A stretch of 64,000 bases of DNA from Endomychus coccineus (GCA_958510875.1 OY294067.1:197343401-197407400); one strand, 5' to 3'; shown: positions 45,933-56,696, counted from the first letter of the stretch. Numbers and translations are program-made. Notes: generated by a model not told the origin, from the letters alone.

Positions 45933-47012
45933 ATGAATTTTCCTTTTAATGAACAGACCGACATGTTATTAGTTCTTGGATATTGTCAAGGTAACTGCCG
46001 CGAAAGTGTTCGCGTGTATCAAGAGAGGTATCCAAACCGGAGAATTCCAAACCATAAAACTTTTGCCCGAATCGAAAGACGTCTTCGAGAAACGGGGAGG
46101 TTGACCCCAGTAAGAGTTAACGCTGGAAGACCTCGACAAGCTCGAACACCTATTGCGGAAGAAGCTGTTCTTCAAATGATTGATAACAATCCTAATACCA
46201 GTACTAGAAGATTGCAACGAGAAGCTGGAATTCCAAAAAGCACTGTAAGTCGAATCATTAGAGATCAATTAATTCGGCCATTTCACATCCAGCCAGTGCA
46301 AGAATTGTTGCCACCTGACTACGAATTACGTTTAAGTTTTTTACAAACTATTCGGGAGCGCAGAGTAGTCGACAACGGATTCCATACTAAGATCTTGTTT
46401 ACTGATGAGTCTTGTTTTACACGTCGCGGTATGACAAACCTACACAACGATCATGTTTATGCAGATGAAAATCCACATGCCATTAAAAGTAGACATTATC
46501 AACGTGAATTTAAAATTAATGTCTGGGTCGGAATTATTGGCGAATTTATAGTCGGACCGTTACGATTACCTGATCGTCTGAATGGCGATAGTTACCTCCG
46601 TTTCCTTCAACAAAATTTGCCAGAATTATTAGAAGACTTGCCTCTTAACTTGCGTAGAAATACGTTCTTCATGCATGATGGTGCACCACCTCATTTTGCA
46701 CGTGCAGTAAGAGAATATCTTGGTGAACAATTTGGTGGCAGGTGGATAGGTAGGGGACAAGAAGCACCCATTCAATGGCCTCCGCGGTCTCCAGATTTAA
46801 ACCCTTGTGACTTCTTCATCTGGGGAGAATTAAAAAGACAAGTGTACGAGGTTCAAATAAATAACATCGAACAACTGTGGAATAGAATTCAAAATGCTGT
46901 AAATGCGCTACGAGAAAATGACGATGTTTTAAGAAGAGTGCATTTCAATTTTTTACGTCGAATTGACCTCTGTATTAATGAAAGTGGAGGTCACATTGAA
47001 CACTTGTTATAA
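45933..47012 (+). CDS. Tc1/mariner-like DDE transposase, intact
   Basis: 359 codons, single exon, no stops. Residues 1-50 form the helix-turn-helix segment common in this insect family (GYCQGNCRESVRVYQERYP, then RIPNHKTFARI), followed by a second DNA-binding region (STRRLQREAGIPKSTVSRI). Catalytic Asp residues are in ILFTDESCF, FFMHDGAPPHF and SPDLNPCDFF. Counting to the Asp of PCD, where mariner has its third catalytic Asp, 43 residues separate the second and third; counting to SPD gives 38. It would cut at the TIR ends and insert at TA. The first ATG is well placed 200 bases after the TIR. A TTTGACGTCCCACA sequence lies just upstream. Superfamily firm; subfamily not named. Confidence 0.93.
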   Translation: MNFPFNEQTDMLLVLGYCQGNCRESVRVYQERYPNRRIPNHKTFARIERRLRETGRLTPVRVNAGRPRQARTPIAEEAVLQMIDNNPNTSTRRLQREAGIPKSTVSRIIRDQLIRPFHIQPVQELLPPDYELRLSFLQTIRERRVVDNGFHTKILFTDESCFTRRGMTNLHNDHVYADENPHAIKSRHYQREFKINVWVGIIGEFIVGPLRLPDRLNGDSYLRFLQQNLPELLEDLPLNLRRNTFFMHDGAPPHFARAVREYLGEQFGGRWIGRGQEAPIQWPPRSPDLNPCDFFIWGELKRQVYEVQINNIEQLWNRIQNAVNALRENDDVLRRVHFNFLRRIDLCINESGGHIEHLL

Positions 47013-47060
47013 AAATTATTGTTTGTCTTGTGTAAATGTATTGTGTAATTTGTGTCTAAT

Positions 47061-47522
47061 AATTTTATTAAACCTATACCCGAAAATCGGTTATCAGTGT
47101 TTGCGAAAACATTTTTTTTCTTGAAAACTACGCAAAATACGGAGTTTTTACAAGAGTAAGAAAATGAAGATAATGAGTAGGCCTTCCAGATAAAAAAGTC
47201 TTAAAACCGTATTCCCACCCCTACAAAAATGGGGGAAAAAATGCCAAGGGGTGAGGGTGGTTCCAACCCCTCTACAATTTTCTTTGGGTTTTTTTGATTA
47301 CTAAAAGTAAGCTAATCATCTAGAATACACATTTACCAAATTTCATTAAATTTGTATAAAGCACTTCGGAACAACATACAAAAATGTATTTTTTTTAGTA
47401 AACTTTGAACTCTTCTCACGGACAAACGGTACATTTTGGTATACAGGTAAATTGGGCTCAATCGACTTATTTTGACCTCTAGAATACGTGGTAGCTCTGT
47501 GTCCCAGCAATATTGGGACACC

Positions 47523-47525
<3 letters not shown>
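47061..47525 (-). repeat. Right 465-bp TIR
   Basis: Inverse copy of 45267-45731. It starts 48 bases after the transposase stop codon and probably supplies the 3' end of the transcript. Confidence 0.92.
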
Positions 47526-47557
<32 letters not shown>

Positions 47558-47559
<2 letters not shown>

Positions 47560-47715
47560 TTTAAAGTTTCTTTGCCTAATTGGCCACTATCGTGTATGTA
47601 ACTTAAGAGATATAGAATAAAATTTTCTGAATTATGAAGATAACTTAGATAATTTAACATAGGATTATAAAGATGAATAAACGTAAAAGATTGAACCATA
47701 GGCGGGATTCGAACC

Positions 47716-47794
<79 letters not shown>

Positions 47795-47936
47795 ACCATG
47801 GACTAGAAATCCAGAAATGTGGGTTCGAATCCCGCCTATGGTTCAATCTTTTACGTTTATTCATCTTTATAATCCTATGTTAAATTATCTAAGTTATCTT
47901 CATAATTCAGAAAATTTAATTCTATATCTCTTAAGT

Positions 47937-47965
<29 letters not shown>
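47558..47965. repeat. TA-flanked inverted unit with tRNA-like halves
   Basis: AGTTTAAAGTTTCTTTGCC, then ACTTAAGAGATATAGAAT, then AACGTAAAAGATTGAACC leads to an inverted partial tRNA-like end, a TA tract (47721-47791), a partial tRNA-like copy (47791-47842), and the inverse of the same leader to 47937. The palindrome centre has been replaced by TA repeats. The unit recurs at 55.6-58.7 kb. Confidence 0.8.
47791..47842 (+). pseudogene. Partial tRNA-like sequence
   Basis: Lacks the 5' acceptor and A box; keeps the anticodon stem-loop, B box GGTTCGAATCCC, and 3' acceptor strand. Same sequence as the full copies at 55.7-58.5 kb. Confidence 0.65.
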
Positions 47966-47967
<2 letters not shown>

Positions 47968-48219
47968 AACTATCACATGGACCTCTAATATTTTGTAGGT
48001 AATTTTAATTTGTTTTCAGTTAATGACTTACTTAAGTTTTTGAATTGTTTCATTATGTTTATTGTAGTGTCTCCTGAAGAAGTCATGAATATATGACGAA
48101 ATATTAATTTAAAATAATTGAGTATTAATTCAGCATCCTCTGACCGCATACCTGATAATAATAATAATATCGAATAATTTATAAACAGCAATAACTTTAT
48201 ATCTTCTTATATATATATG

Positions 48220-48275
<56 letters not shown>

Positions 48276-48765
48276 AAGATATAAAGTTATGGCTGTTTAT
48301 AAATTATTCGATATTATTATCAGGTATGCGGTCAGAGGATGCTGAATTATTTTAAATTAATATTTCGTCATATATTCATGACTTCTTCAGGAGACACTAC
48401 AATAAACATAATGAAACAATTCAAAAACTTAAGTAAGTCATTAACTAAAAACAAATTAAAATTACCAACAAAATATTAGAGGTCCATGTGATAGTTCAAC
48501 ATTTATGTTGATGTTGCATTATTAATAGTTGTCAAATGGTGTGAATCAGTTAGGTACGAAGCAGTCGATGATTCAACAGAAAATGCGAAGCAAATGAAAT
48601 TGACAGAGATAACACATCTGTGTGTCGTTTGTTATGGAATTTTTTTACTAATTCATTCATTTTTTTGTTGATATCAACATAATCGAAACAAACTAATTGC
48701 CACAGTTGGAACAAATTTGAATTGAACTATACAGAGGTTTCAAAAAGATACATTTACAAAAAACA

Positions 48766-49089
48766 TTACATTTGTTTCAAAATATTGCAATAAATATCAC
48801 TCAGTTTGTTGGTATCTGTCTTTTTATTGATAACGTTTGTTGTTTTGTTCATGTGACACATCTCAAGAAATAACCTATTTTTATAATTGTTGACCTTTTC
48901 TAATATTTCAACAGTGGAAAAATCAAAATTATGACCTGTATTTGAGCAATGTTCAACCCCAGCACATGTTTTTTTTCTCAAACGATTATCACTTTTGTGT
49001 TGAGTTAAGCGTTGTTTTAACCATTGTCCAGTTTGACCCACATAACAACCAACGCAATCATGACAAAAATTTTCGTATATAATTACCAA
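48766..49089 (-). pseudogene. Penelope-like GIY-YIG endonuclease domain
   Basis: Reads CVGCYVGQTGQWLKQRLTQH, the core of the GIY-YIG nuclease in its PLE form (G-x-Y-V-G-Q-T, then R-L-x-x-H), followed by HCSNTGHNFDF and a C-terminal FLEMCHMNKTT. 107 codons open, with the upstream RT missing at 49089. It is followed on the same strand by terminal repeat B, the expected order at a PLE 3' end. The nuclease would nick target DNA to prime reverse transcription. Confidence 0.8.
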
Positions 49090-49099
49090 TTACCAACAA

Positions 49100-49501
49100 A
49101 ATACAAATTCGAAAAAACCTTCAATTTTAACCTTAACTTACAAAAAAACAAAATCTTTTTCAAAAACACATCCGGAATTATATATACTACAAGCAGATAA
49201 AGGAGGTTGTACAGTAGCAATGAATAAAACAGATTATTTAGAGAAAACTGAACTGCTTTTAATGGATTCTTTTACTTACTCAGAAATAAAAAAAGATCCA
49301 ACTACATCAGTCCAAAAGTCATATAACACTTTAATAAAAACTTTGGAATCACAAAAACAACTAAATGATATAGAATATGAAAAACTAATTATTTATAATT
49401 CTATTTGCCCAAAATTGTATTGTTTACCCAAAACTCACAAAGACAATTGTCCATTACGGCCATTTGTCAGTTCAATGTATCTTTTTGAAACCTCTGTATA
49501 G
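49100..49501 (+). pseudogene. Penelope-like RT, N-terminal part
   Basis: From about 49185 the reading gives LQADKGGCTVAMNKTDYLEK, which is a typical PLE segment before the fingers of RT, and continues to CPKLYCLPKTHKD and LRPFVSS. It is cut off and followed at once by terminal repeat C at 49475. Catalytic RT motifs are absent. Confidence 0.8.
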
Positions 49502-50505
49502 TTCAATTCAAATTTGTTCCAACTGTGGCAATTAGTTTGTTTCGATTATGTTGATATCAACAAAAAATGAATGAATTAATAAAAAAACTCCATAACAAAC
49601 GACACACAGATGTGTTATCTCTGTTAATTTCATTTGCTTGGCAATTTCTGTTGAATCATCGACTGCTTCGTACCTAACTGATTAACACCGTTTGACAACT
49701 ATTGATAATGCAACATCAACATAAATGTTGAACTATCACATGGACCTCTAATATTTTGTAAGTAATTTTAATTTGTTTTTAGTTAATGACTCACTTAAGT
49801 TTTTAAATTGTTTTATTATGTTCATTGTAGTGTCTCCTGAAGAAGTCATGAATATGTGACGGAATATTAATTTAAAATAATTGAGTATTAATTCAGCATC
49901 CTCTGACCGCATACCTGATAATAATATCGAATAATATATACAGGGTGTCCTCGAATTGCGTGGCTAAAATAAAACCGAAGATTCTTTGATTCGAAAAAAA
50001 GTTGATGAGCCTTTTTACTTTTGCCTCAAAAGTCTTGTTCAGCCGGTAGAGGGCTTCAAACTGCAAAAATTATTTTGTTTCTTCGGTATAACTTGAGAAC
50101 GTGATGAAGGACTTTTACAATATTTGGCAGCTGAGTTACTGTCAATAATAGCCGTTTTTGAAAGTGGAGCGTAGAGCCTTAGAGACCATAGAAATGGCTC
50201 AAACTTGAGGATGTAACGGGAAAAGTGCCCAGAACTTTTTTGTGGCCGATGTAATTCACTCTATATTTTTTATGTGGATAGCTTATCTAGTTTGAAAACT
50301 TTTTTCACTCTCAGAAAATTTTGATAAAATCAACGGATTAGCTTGAAAAAAATAATTTTTGAGTCTCTGCAATTTTGGCTTACTAATTTTACTTGATTAA
50401 AATACCTTAGTTGCCTTTGCTTTCTGATGTCATTTTGGCATTTGTAGAATTTATTCTCAAAACTGTCAGTTTTTACTTTGCTTTCCGTGAAAATTTTATA
50501 AAATT

Positions 50506-50562
50506 ATGGCTCAAAATTTCACTAACACTGAAATGGTTAATATCTCGGTAAAACACGAATAA
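50506..50562 (+). pseudogene. Inverted copy of the transposase start, inside the left TIR
   Basis: ATG at 50506 opens MAQNFTNTEMVNI, which repeats, on the opposite strand, the first 13 residues of the transposase starting at 51654. The match ends with the TIR at about 50544 and the frame then runs to a TAA at 50560-50562. Confidence 0.8.
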
Positions 50563-50618
50563 TAAAAACAATAGAAATGGGGAAACGATGTGATTATTTA
50601 GGAAAAACAAATGCTAAA

Positions 50619-51654
50619 TTAAAAGAAACAACAAAACTTGTGGGAAATCGCTAAGGCAACAATTGTTCGAATTTCCTGAATACACAAATTAATTCGTTTC
50701 AAGAAATTGGATTGAACTCTGGCTAGTACTTCAGGATCATTCTTCAATAAATCCGCTTCATGATTAATTCGTTGCAACAATTCCTCTCGTGTGTTTACTG
50801 GAGCTGCATAAACTTTCGACTTCAAAGCATCCCATAGAAAGAAGTCGCAGGGCGTCAAATCAGGGGAGCTCTACCTATCCAGCGATCTGAATATTCCGCA
50901 TTCAAATGTCGCCTCACAGCTAATGTGGAATGAGGAGGTGCACCATCATGGATAAACCAGGCCACGACGAATGGGCAAGTCTTCCAACAGTTCAAGTAGC
51001 CTTTGTTCCAAAAATTTCAAGTAGTTCTCCCCGTTCAATCGATCGAGTATAACGGTAGGGCCAATAATAAAGTTATCCACAATTCCAACCCAAACATTGA
51101 TTTTAGTTTTAATCTGAAAATTTGTAACTTCCGTTTCATGAGGATTTTCATCAGCATAGAAATGTTCATTATTGAGGTTAAAAAGACCACATCTCGTGAA
51201 AGTATCTTCGTCCGTGAACAGAATTCTTCTACAAAAGTTGGGGTTTGCGTTTTGTCTTTTTTGGACAATAAGCCGACAGAAATCTAGCCGATGACCTGGA
51301 TCCATGGGCAATAAGTCTTGAACTGTTTTAATATGATAGGGATACAACAGTTCTTCTTTCAGTACATTATGAACTAATGATTTTGAGGCTCCAATACGAA
51401 GTCCCAAACGTAGTGGCTTATCCCAGGTTCAGTTTCAACCGCTTCCAGTATCGCTTCTTCGAGCTCTAACGTCCTTCTTGTCCGTCTGCGTCCAGTTTCT
51501 CTACGATTTGCTTCAAATTTGCCAGTTCCGCGAAGGTTTGCCGATTTGGAATTTTGCGATGCGGATATCTTTCCCTTCTCCGGCCATTGCAACGACAAAG
51601 TCCATAAATCAATAACATATCAACCATTTCAGTATTAGTGAAATTTTGAACCAT
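50619..51654 (-). pseudogene. Tc1/mariner-like transposase, several breaks
   Basis: Pieces in order on the minus strand: 51654-51466 (start, NFTNTEMVDMLLIYGL, YPHRKIPNRQTFAEL), 51598-51374 in a second frame (GRRRTRRTLELEEAILEAV), 51407-50946 (SKSLVHNVLKEE, ILFTDEDTFTRCG, ILDRLNGENYLKFLEQ), then 50858-50619 (TPCDFFLWDALKSKVYA, SNFLKRINLCI). The second catalytic Asp region lies near 50945 and is shifted, and the segment before the third Asp is also disrupted. Homologous along its length to the intact 359-residue transposase at 45933-47012, with clear divergence. Same job when whole. Confidence 0.88.
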
Positions 51655-52217
51655 AATTTAATAAAATTTTTACGGAAAGCAAAGTAAAAACTGACAGTTT
51701 TGAGAATAAATTCTTCAAATGCCAAAATGACATTCGAAAAGCAAAGGCAACTAAGGTATTTTAATCAAGTAAAATTAGTAAGCCAAAATTGCAGAGACTC
51801 GAAAATTAATTTTTTCAAACTAATCCGTTGATTTTATCAAAATTTTCTAGGAGTAAGAAAAGTTTTCAAATTAGATAAGCTATCTACATAAAAACATGGA
51901 GTGAATAACATCGACCACAAAAAAGTTCTGGACACTTTTCCCGTTACATTCTCAAGTTTGAGCCATTTCTATGGTCTCTAAGGCTCTGTGCTCCACTCTC
52001 AAAAATGGCCATTATTGACAGTAACTCACCTGCTGAATATTGTAAAAGTTCTTTATCACGTTCTCAAGTTATACCGAAAAAACAAAATTATTTTTGCAAT
52101 TTTGAAGCCCTTTACCAGGTAAACAAGACACTTGAGGCAAAAGTAAAAAGGCTCATCAACTTTTTTTCGAATCAAAGAATCTTCGGCTTCATTTTGGCCA
52201 CGCAGTTCGAGGACACC

Positions 52218-52248
<31 letters not shown>

Positions 52249-52253
<5 letters not shown>

Positions 52254-53031
52254 ATGTTTTCTCGGTATATTGGTTCGTATATATACTGAAAATGAAATAA
52301 AAATTTTGTTTGATGTTTCGACAATGTTTATTGTCTTTATCCAAATTGTGAATTAGTGTTTCCATGTAATTTAGAAAGGAATAGATGATTTCGATTAATG
52401 AAATGCGTCTGCAGCCGACTTGTGTTTTAAGATCCAATTAAAACTGCAGAAAACATCGGATCGGTTGTGTGTGAAAGAGTGATGTATGGCTAATTACAAT
52501 TTGAAACGGATTGAATTCGATTAAATACAAGATATTTTAAGATTGTACAATTATAAATATCTATGATTATTGGATGAATTAGTTTTTCTATGATAAACAC
52601 TTCCGAACTATGTAACAATTTTGAGGTTAAATTCCATAGAATTATCTTAAACTTGAATAGTTGATTGTCATAGATTGGAAGCGTTATTTATCATAGAATA
52701 ACTAATTCATACAATAATCATAGATATTCATAATTGTACAATCTTAAAATATCTTGTATTTAATCAAATTCAATCCATTTCAAATTGTAATTAGCCATAC
52801 ATTACTCTTTCACACACAACCGATCCAATGTTCTCTGCAGTTTTAATTGGATCTTAAAACACAAGTCGGTTGCGGACGCATTTCATTAATCGAAATCATC
52901 TATTCTTTCCTAAATTACATGGAAACACTAATTCACATTTTGATAAAGATAATAAACATTGTCGGAACGTCAAACAACATTTTTATTTCATTTTCAGTAT
53001 ATATACGAACCAATATACCAAGAAAACATAC
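52249..53031. repeat. Palindrome of the TA-flanked unit
   Basis: The left arm (52249-52600) starts TGTATGTTTTCTCGGTATAT and includes AATGAAATGCGTCTGCAGCC; the right arm (about 52690-53031) is its inverse, ending ATACCAAGAAAACATACA. The centre, near 52650, contains TGATTGTCATAGATTGG. Related palindromes at 56085-56405 and 57795-58137 lack the central 400 bases. No gene. Confidence 0.85.
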
Positions 53032-55435
53032 ACGTTCATGCAGGGTTGAGCATATCTCGGTTTGCTCACTGGTGAGTAGCGCCACCACATATCCGAGCGT
53101 AGAGGGGACAACCTCGATAAAAAGTCGGGGTTAAATCGGCTCGGTAACCTCACTCTATACCGATGCCGTCCCGATGCTGGGCTAACAACCCAGCAGAGGG
53201 TACGGTACATCTTTTGTTACGGGCAGCAGAAGATTGGCCTCCCACATCAGCTCCTCGTCGGATGAGGAGCAGGGACAGGTGAGTGGGGCCCAAACAGACG
53301 TTCCCGACGTTGACGACCACCGCAATGTACATGGACGCTCTGAGTGGACTAATGAACTTCGGGATGACTTGCTGGACTGCTTCGAGCGCAGCCAGCCGGC
53401 CCGTAGGGGATCCATGTCACGGCTGCATGAACTTTGGTGCATCATGCATCCTTTTCCCGCACAAACCTTGCGGAATCAAGTATTCTACCTGCGGAGAACC
53501 GGCTATATAAAAACGAATCTTCGGCAGACTGCAGCACCAGAACCGGATCTAGCCGCACCAGCACCACCTGTGGTGCGTCGCAACAGATCTGGTAGAGCAA
53601 GCCTGCTCCAAGACACCTAAGTTGATCTTAGAACTAGGAGAATACGAATCAACATCAGGGTCTCCGTACGATTACACGAGCTGGTAGAATTGGACACGTT
53701 GAATAACGATGAGCTTCCGGAATTCGCCGACCTCTGGGAAATCAACGAGGCCATGTATGGTGCCGCAAAGCGTCTCGTTCCGGAAGTGCGGAGTGAGAGA
53801 CCGCACGACCGGATCAAGAAAACCGAACGGCACCTACACGAAGTCGAGACCAAAATTCAGTCGGCTAGGCAGCAAGCGTCTCGGATTCAGTGTGATGGAT
53901 TTTATTTCTAGCGGCAGGGCTTCAACGCCAAAAATTAGGCGTATAGCCGCCAAACTGCGCTGCCACAATCACACACTAAAACGTACAGTATTGCAGACCA
54001 TCAAGCAACATTGTGCGGATAGGATTCGAGTCCTGAGCGTGGTGAGGAGAAATCTGGCCAAACGGGTTAGACGCATCAAGGAGAATTCCTTGTTTCGTGA
54101 TAGCCCGTCTCGGCTTTTTGAATCTCCACCGCCCCCAATTCTGGAAAGGAGAGTATGAGTCTTCGCGTCCAATTCACCTAGACACTCCAGCCCTAGCACA
54201 CTTCGAAATGTTTTGCGCTGAAAGTCAACTTCCGCAAACAGAAGTGTGCGAGGCAGTCAGCGAGGATGAGGTCCGACAAGCTCTTTTTGGTACCAAAAAC
54301 TTTGCTGCTCCCGACCCTGACGGCAGAGTCTTTGACTCATGGCTCAAAGAGGAGCGGCATATTCCAAGCCGGGCTGTCGAAGGGGTACACTGTGCTACTT
54401 CCAAAGAGTGGAGACTTGTCTGATCCCAAGAACTACCGGCCGATCACTTGTCTCAAAACCTGCTACAAGTTATTTACACGTATCTTGTATGCTAGGTTGT
54501 TGGAATCGATCGGTCCGGTAATTAATAACATCAGCGAGCATCGTGGGCAAAGAAAGGCATGGAGGGTTGCCGCGAGATCCTGGTGATAGATAGATCTATC
54601 ACTCAGGACTCCATACTTCACAAGCGCAACCTTTCCATGACCTGGATTGAGTACCGCAAGGCATTTGATTCAACATCTTATGACCTATTATTATATTTGC
54701 TCCAATGCCTTGCGGTACCAACCCCACTAGTGAGATGAATAGAACATCTGTTGCCACTCTGGAAGACTCGATTTGCCATCACACCAGGCACACGACGAGT
54801 CTTGACAGAGTTGGTAACATTCAAGTGGGGAGAGACTCCTTGAGTCCCCTCTTGTTCAATATCTCACTGCTGCCGCTCTCCATTGCTTTAAGATGGACTC
54901 GTGGATATTACTCTGGACCACCGAACGACCGGAGGCATCAGATCACCCATATATTTTACGTCGATGATTTGGAACTGTATGCCTCTGGATAGAAGAACCT
55001 TCATCAATCTCTCAATGTGGTTCAGGAATATACACAAGCCGTAAGCATGGAGTTGGGATTGGACAAATGCGCAGTGTTTCATTTGAGGAGAGGACGATCT
55101 CCGGAGTGTACGAGAATATGCAGCTTACCGACGGAAGCATCTTCAAACACCTTGATGCTGGAGAGACCTATCGATATCTGGGAATTGAACAGCGGCCCAA
55201 TTATGACGCTCCCCGAGTGGAGGTGGCTTTTCGCGGCAAATACAGAAACCTCGTTCGAAAGATTTGGTCTTTCGAACTTTCGAGTTTGAACAAGGTGTCT
55301 GCAACAAATATGCTTGCCGTTCCAGTCCTGCTCCACTCTTTTTACTTACCGACCGATGGAGAGGAGTAGCTTTTTAGGTTTTTCTGGCCCGACTGCTGCG
55401 TTGTCGTCGGAGCAGCCTCGACCAAGTGTGTGAAA
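53032..55435 (+). mobile_element. R4-like LINE, 3'-truncated, inserted in a TA tract
   Basis: The left junction falls directly after AAAACATACA, exactly where (TA)n begins in the related unit at 56424. The right junction is followed by (TA)n at 55443. The 5' region has GC-richer sequence than anything around it. The coding part contains frameshifts and stops and ends before the C-terminal region expected of R2/R4-type proteins. Truncation at the 3' side is unusual for a LINE. Confidence 0.75.
53234..55367 (+). pseudogene. R4/R2-superclade reverse transcriptase ORF, broken
   Basis: The first open part (53234-53620) has an acidic start, EWTNELRDDLLDCFERSQPA and LRNQVFYLRRTGYI, resembling the N-terminal DNA-binding region of R4-type ORFs. 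Then NDELPEFADLWEINEAMY (about 53700), LFGTKNFAAPDPDG (54290), KSGDLSDPKNYRPITCLKT (54405; RT fingers), YRKAFDSTSYD (54650), HIFYVDDLELYASG (54950; active site, YVDD), ELGLDKCAVFHLRRGR (55050) and GETYRYLGIEQ (55160). At least four frameshifts join these. The protein copies element RNA into a nick in the target. Clade inferred from the YADD context and the GLDKCA phrase. Confidence 0.78.
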
Positions 55436-55439
55436 AAAA

Positions 55440-55442
<3 letters not shown>

Positions 55443-55537
<95 letters not shown>

Positions 55538-55538
55538 A

Positions 55539-55614
<76 letters not shown>
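55443..55614. repeat. (TA)n microsatellite after the LINE
   Basis: About 170 bases of TA with one TCTATC interruption near 55535. Confidence 0.95.
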
Positions 55615-55616
<2 letters not shown>

Positions 55617-55750
55617 TTTAAAGTTTCTTCGCCTAATTGGCCACTATCGTGTATGTAACTTAAGAGATATAGAATTAAATTTTCTGAATTATGAAATAAC
55701 TTAGATAATTTAACATAGGATTATAAAGATGAATAAACGTAAAAGATTGA

Positions 55751-55822
55751 ACCATAGGCGGGATTCGAACCCACATTTCTGGATTTCTAGTCCAGGGTGT
55801 TTACCAATTACACCACTTCAGT
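55751..55822 (-). tRNA. tRNA-like sequence, anticodon AGA (copy 1)
   Basis: 72 bases fold as a cloverleaf: acceptor strands ACTGAAG and CTATGGT with wobble pairs and one A-A mismatch, D arm with A box TGGTGTAATTGG, anticodon stem CTGGA/TCCAG with loop CTAGAAA (anticodon AGA, Ser), and T arm with GTTCGAATCC (B box). The variable loop is only about 4 bases, whereas real tRNA-Ser has a long variable arm. So this is a tRNA-like repeat or pseudogene, not a credible Ser tRNA. Transcription by RNA polymerase III remains possible. Confidence 0.5.
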
Positions 55823-56420
55823 CCTATTAGATTTTTATATTTTTGTAAATATAAACCTCTGAAAGGATAGTAGATCATTGATGAACACAATGCGATTCGA
55901 TGCCCTACTATAGATCAACTATTCACGCATATTCATCTAAAGTTCAGTCGTGTTTTGAAGTAAGGATTGTAGGTTAGTACTGCTATGGTTGGCAGTTACT
56001 TGACAGTTCTTATTCAAATGACAGCATCCCTGGTTCTTATATATTTCAATAGAACTGACTGAGAATTGTTCTATATTGGTTCGTATATATACTGATAATG
56101 AAATAAAAATTCTGTTTGACGTTTCCACAATGTTTATTGCCTTCATCAAAATTGTTAATTGAATTAGTGTTTCCATGTAATTTAGAAAAGAATAGATGAT
56201 TTCGATTAATGAAATGCGTCTGCAGTTTTAATTGGATCTTAAAACACAAGTCGGCTGCAGACGCATTTCATTAATCGAAATCATCTATTCTTTTCTAAAT
56301 AACATGGAAACACTAATTCAATTAACAATTTTGATAAAGGCAATAAACATTGTCGAAACGTCAAACAGAATTTTTATTTCATTATCAGTATATATACGAA
56401 CCAATATACCAAGAAAACAT

Positions 56421-56531
<111 letters not shown>

Positions 56532-56624
56532 CTTAAGAGATATAGAATTAAATTTTCTGAATTATGAAGATACCTTAGATAATTTAACATAGGATTATAA
56601 AGATGAATAAACGTAAAAGATTGA

Positions 56625-56696
56625 ACCATAGGCGGGATTCGAACCCACATTACTGGATTTCTAGTCCAGGGTGTTAACCAATTACACCACTTCGGT
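56625..56696 (-). tRNA. tRNA-like sequence, anticodon AGA (copy 2)
   Basis: Like copy 1 but with ACCGAAG as 5' acceptor strand, which improves pairing, and GGTTAACACC in the D arm. A and B boxes intact. Confidence 0.5.

Larger units (their letters stand above)
45267..47525. mobile_element. Complete Tc1/mariner-like transposon with 465-bp inverted repeats
   Basis: 2259 bp from CAGGGTGTCCCAATATTGC at 45267 to the exact inverse ending at 47525, flanked by TA within TA-rich sequence. The inverted repeats run 45267-45731 and 47061-47525, equal in length and almost identical (one G/A difference seen in the first 190 bases). Inside is one open transposase gene. The near-identity of the arms suggests recent insertion or gene conversion between arms. 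Confidence 0.93.
47964..49938. mobile_element. Penelope-like composite, inverted repeats and broken RT and EN
   Basis: Three copies of one terminal repeat: A at 47964-48212 (+, 3' part), B at 48273-48765 (-) and C at 49475-49938 (+). All include ATCACATGGACCTCTAATA, then GTGTCTCCTGAAGAAGTCAT, and GCATCCTCTGACCGCATACC. Between B and C lie an endonuclease piece on the minus strand and an RT piece on the plus strand, back to back at about 49085. Such partial, inverted dimer structures are common for PLEs after reverse transcription. Neither protein is complete. Confidence 0.8.
49941..52220. mobile_element. Tc1/mariner-like transposon, long TIRs, broken transposase
   Basis: 2280 bp from CAGGGTGTCCTCGAATTGC at 49941 to its inverse ending at 52220. 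Inverted repeats 49941-50544 and 51617-52220 are about 604 bp each with several differences. The right flank is a TA tract. It shares the terminal CAGGGTGTCC with the element at 45267 but the internal TIR sequence is unrelated. Inside, on the minus strand, is a broken transposase of the same family. Confidence 0.88.

Noticed and set aside
55751..55822. A functional tRNA-Ser gene
   Set aside because: Anticodon fits Ser, but the variable arm is missing and copies are part of a rearranged repeat.
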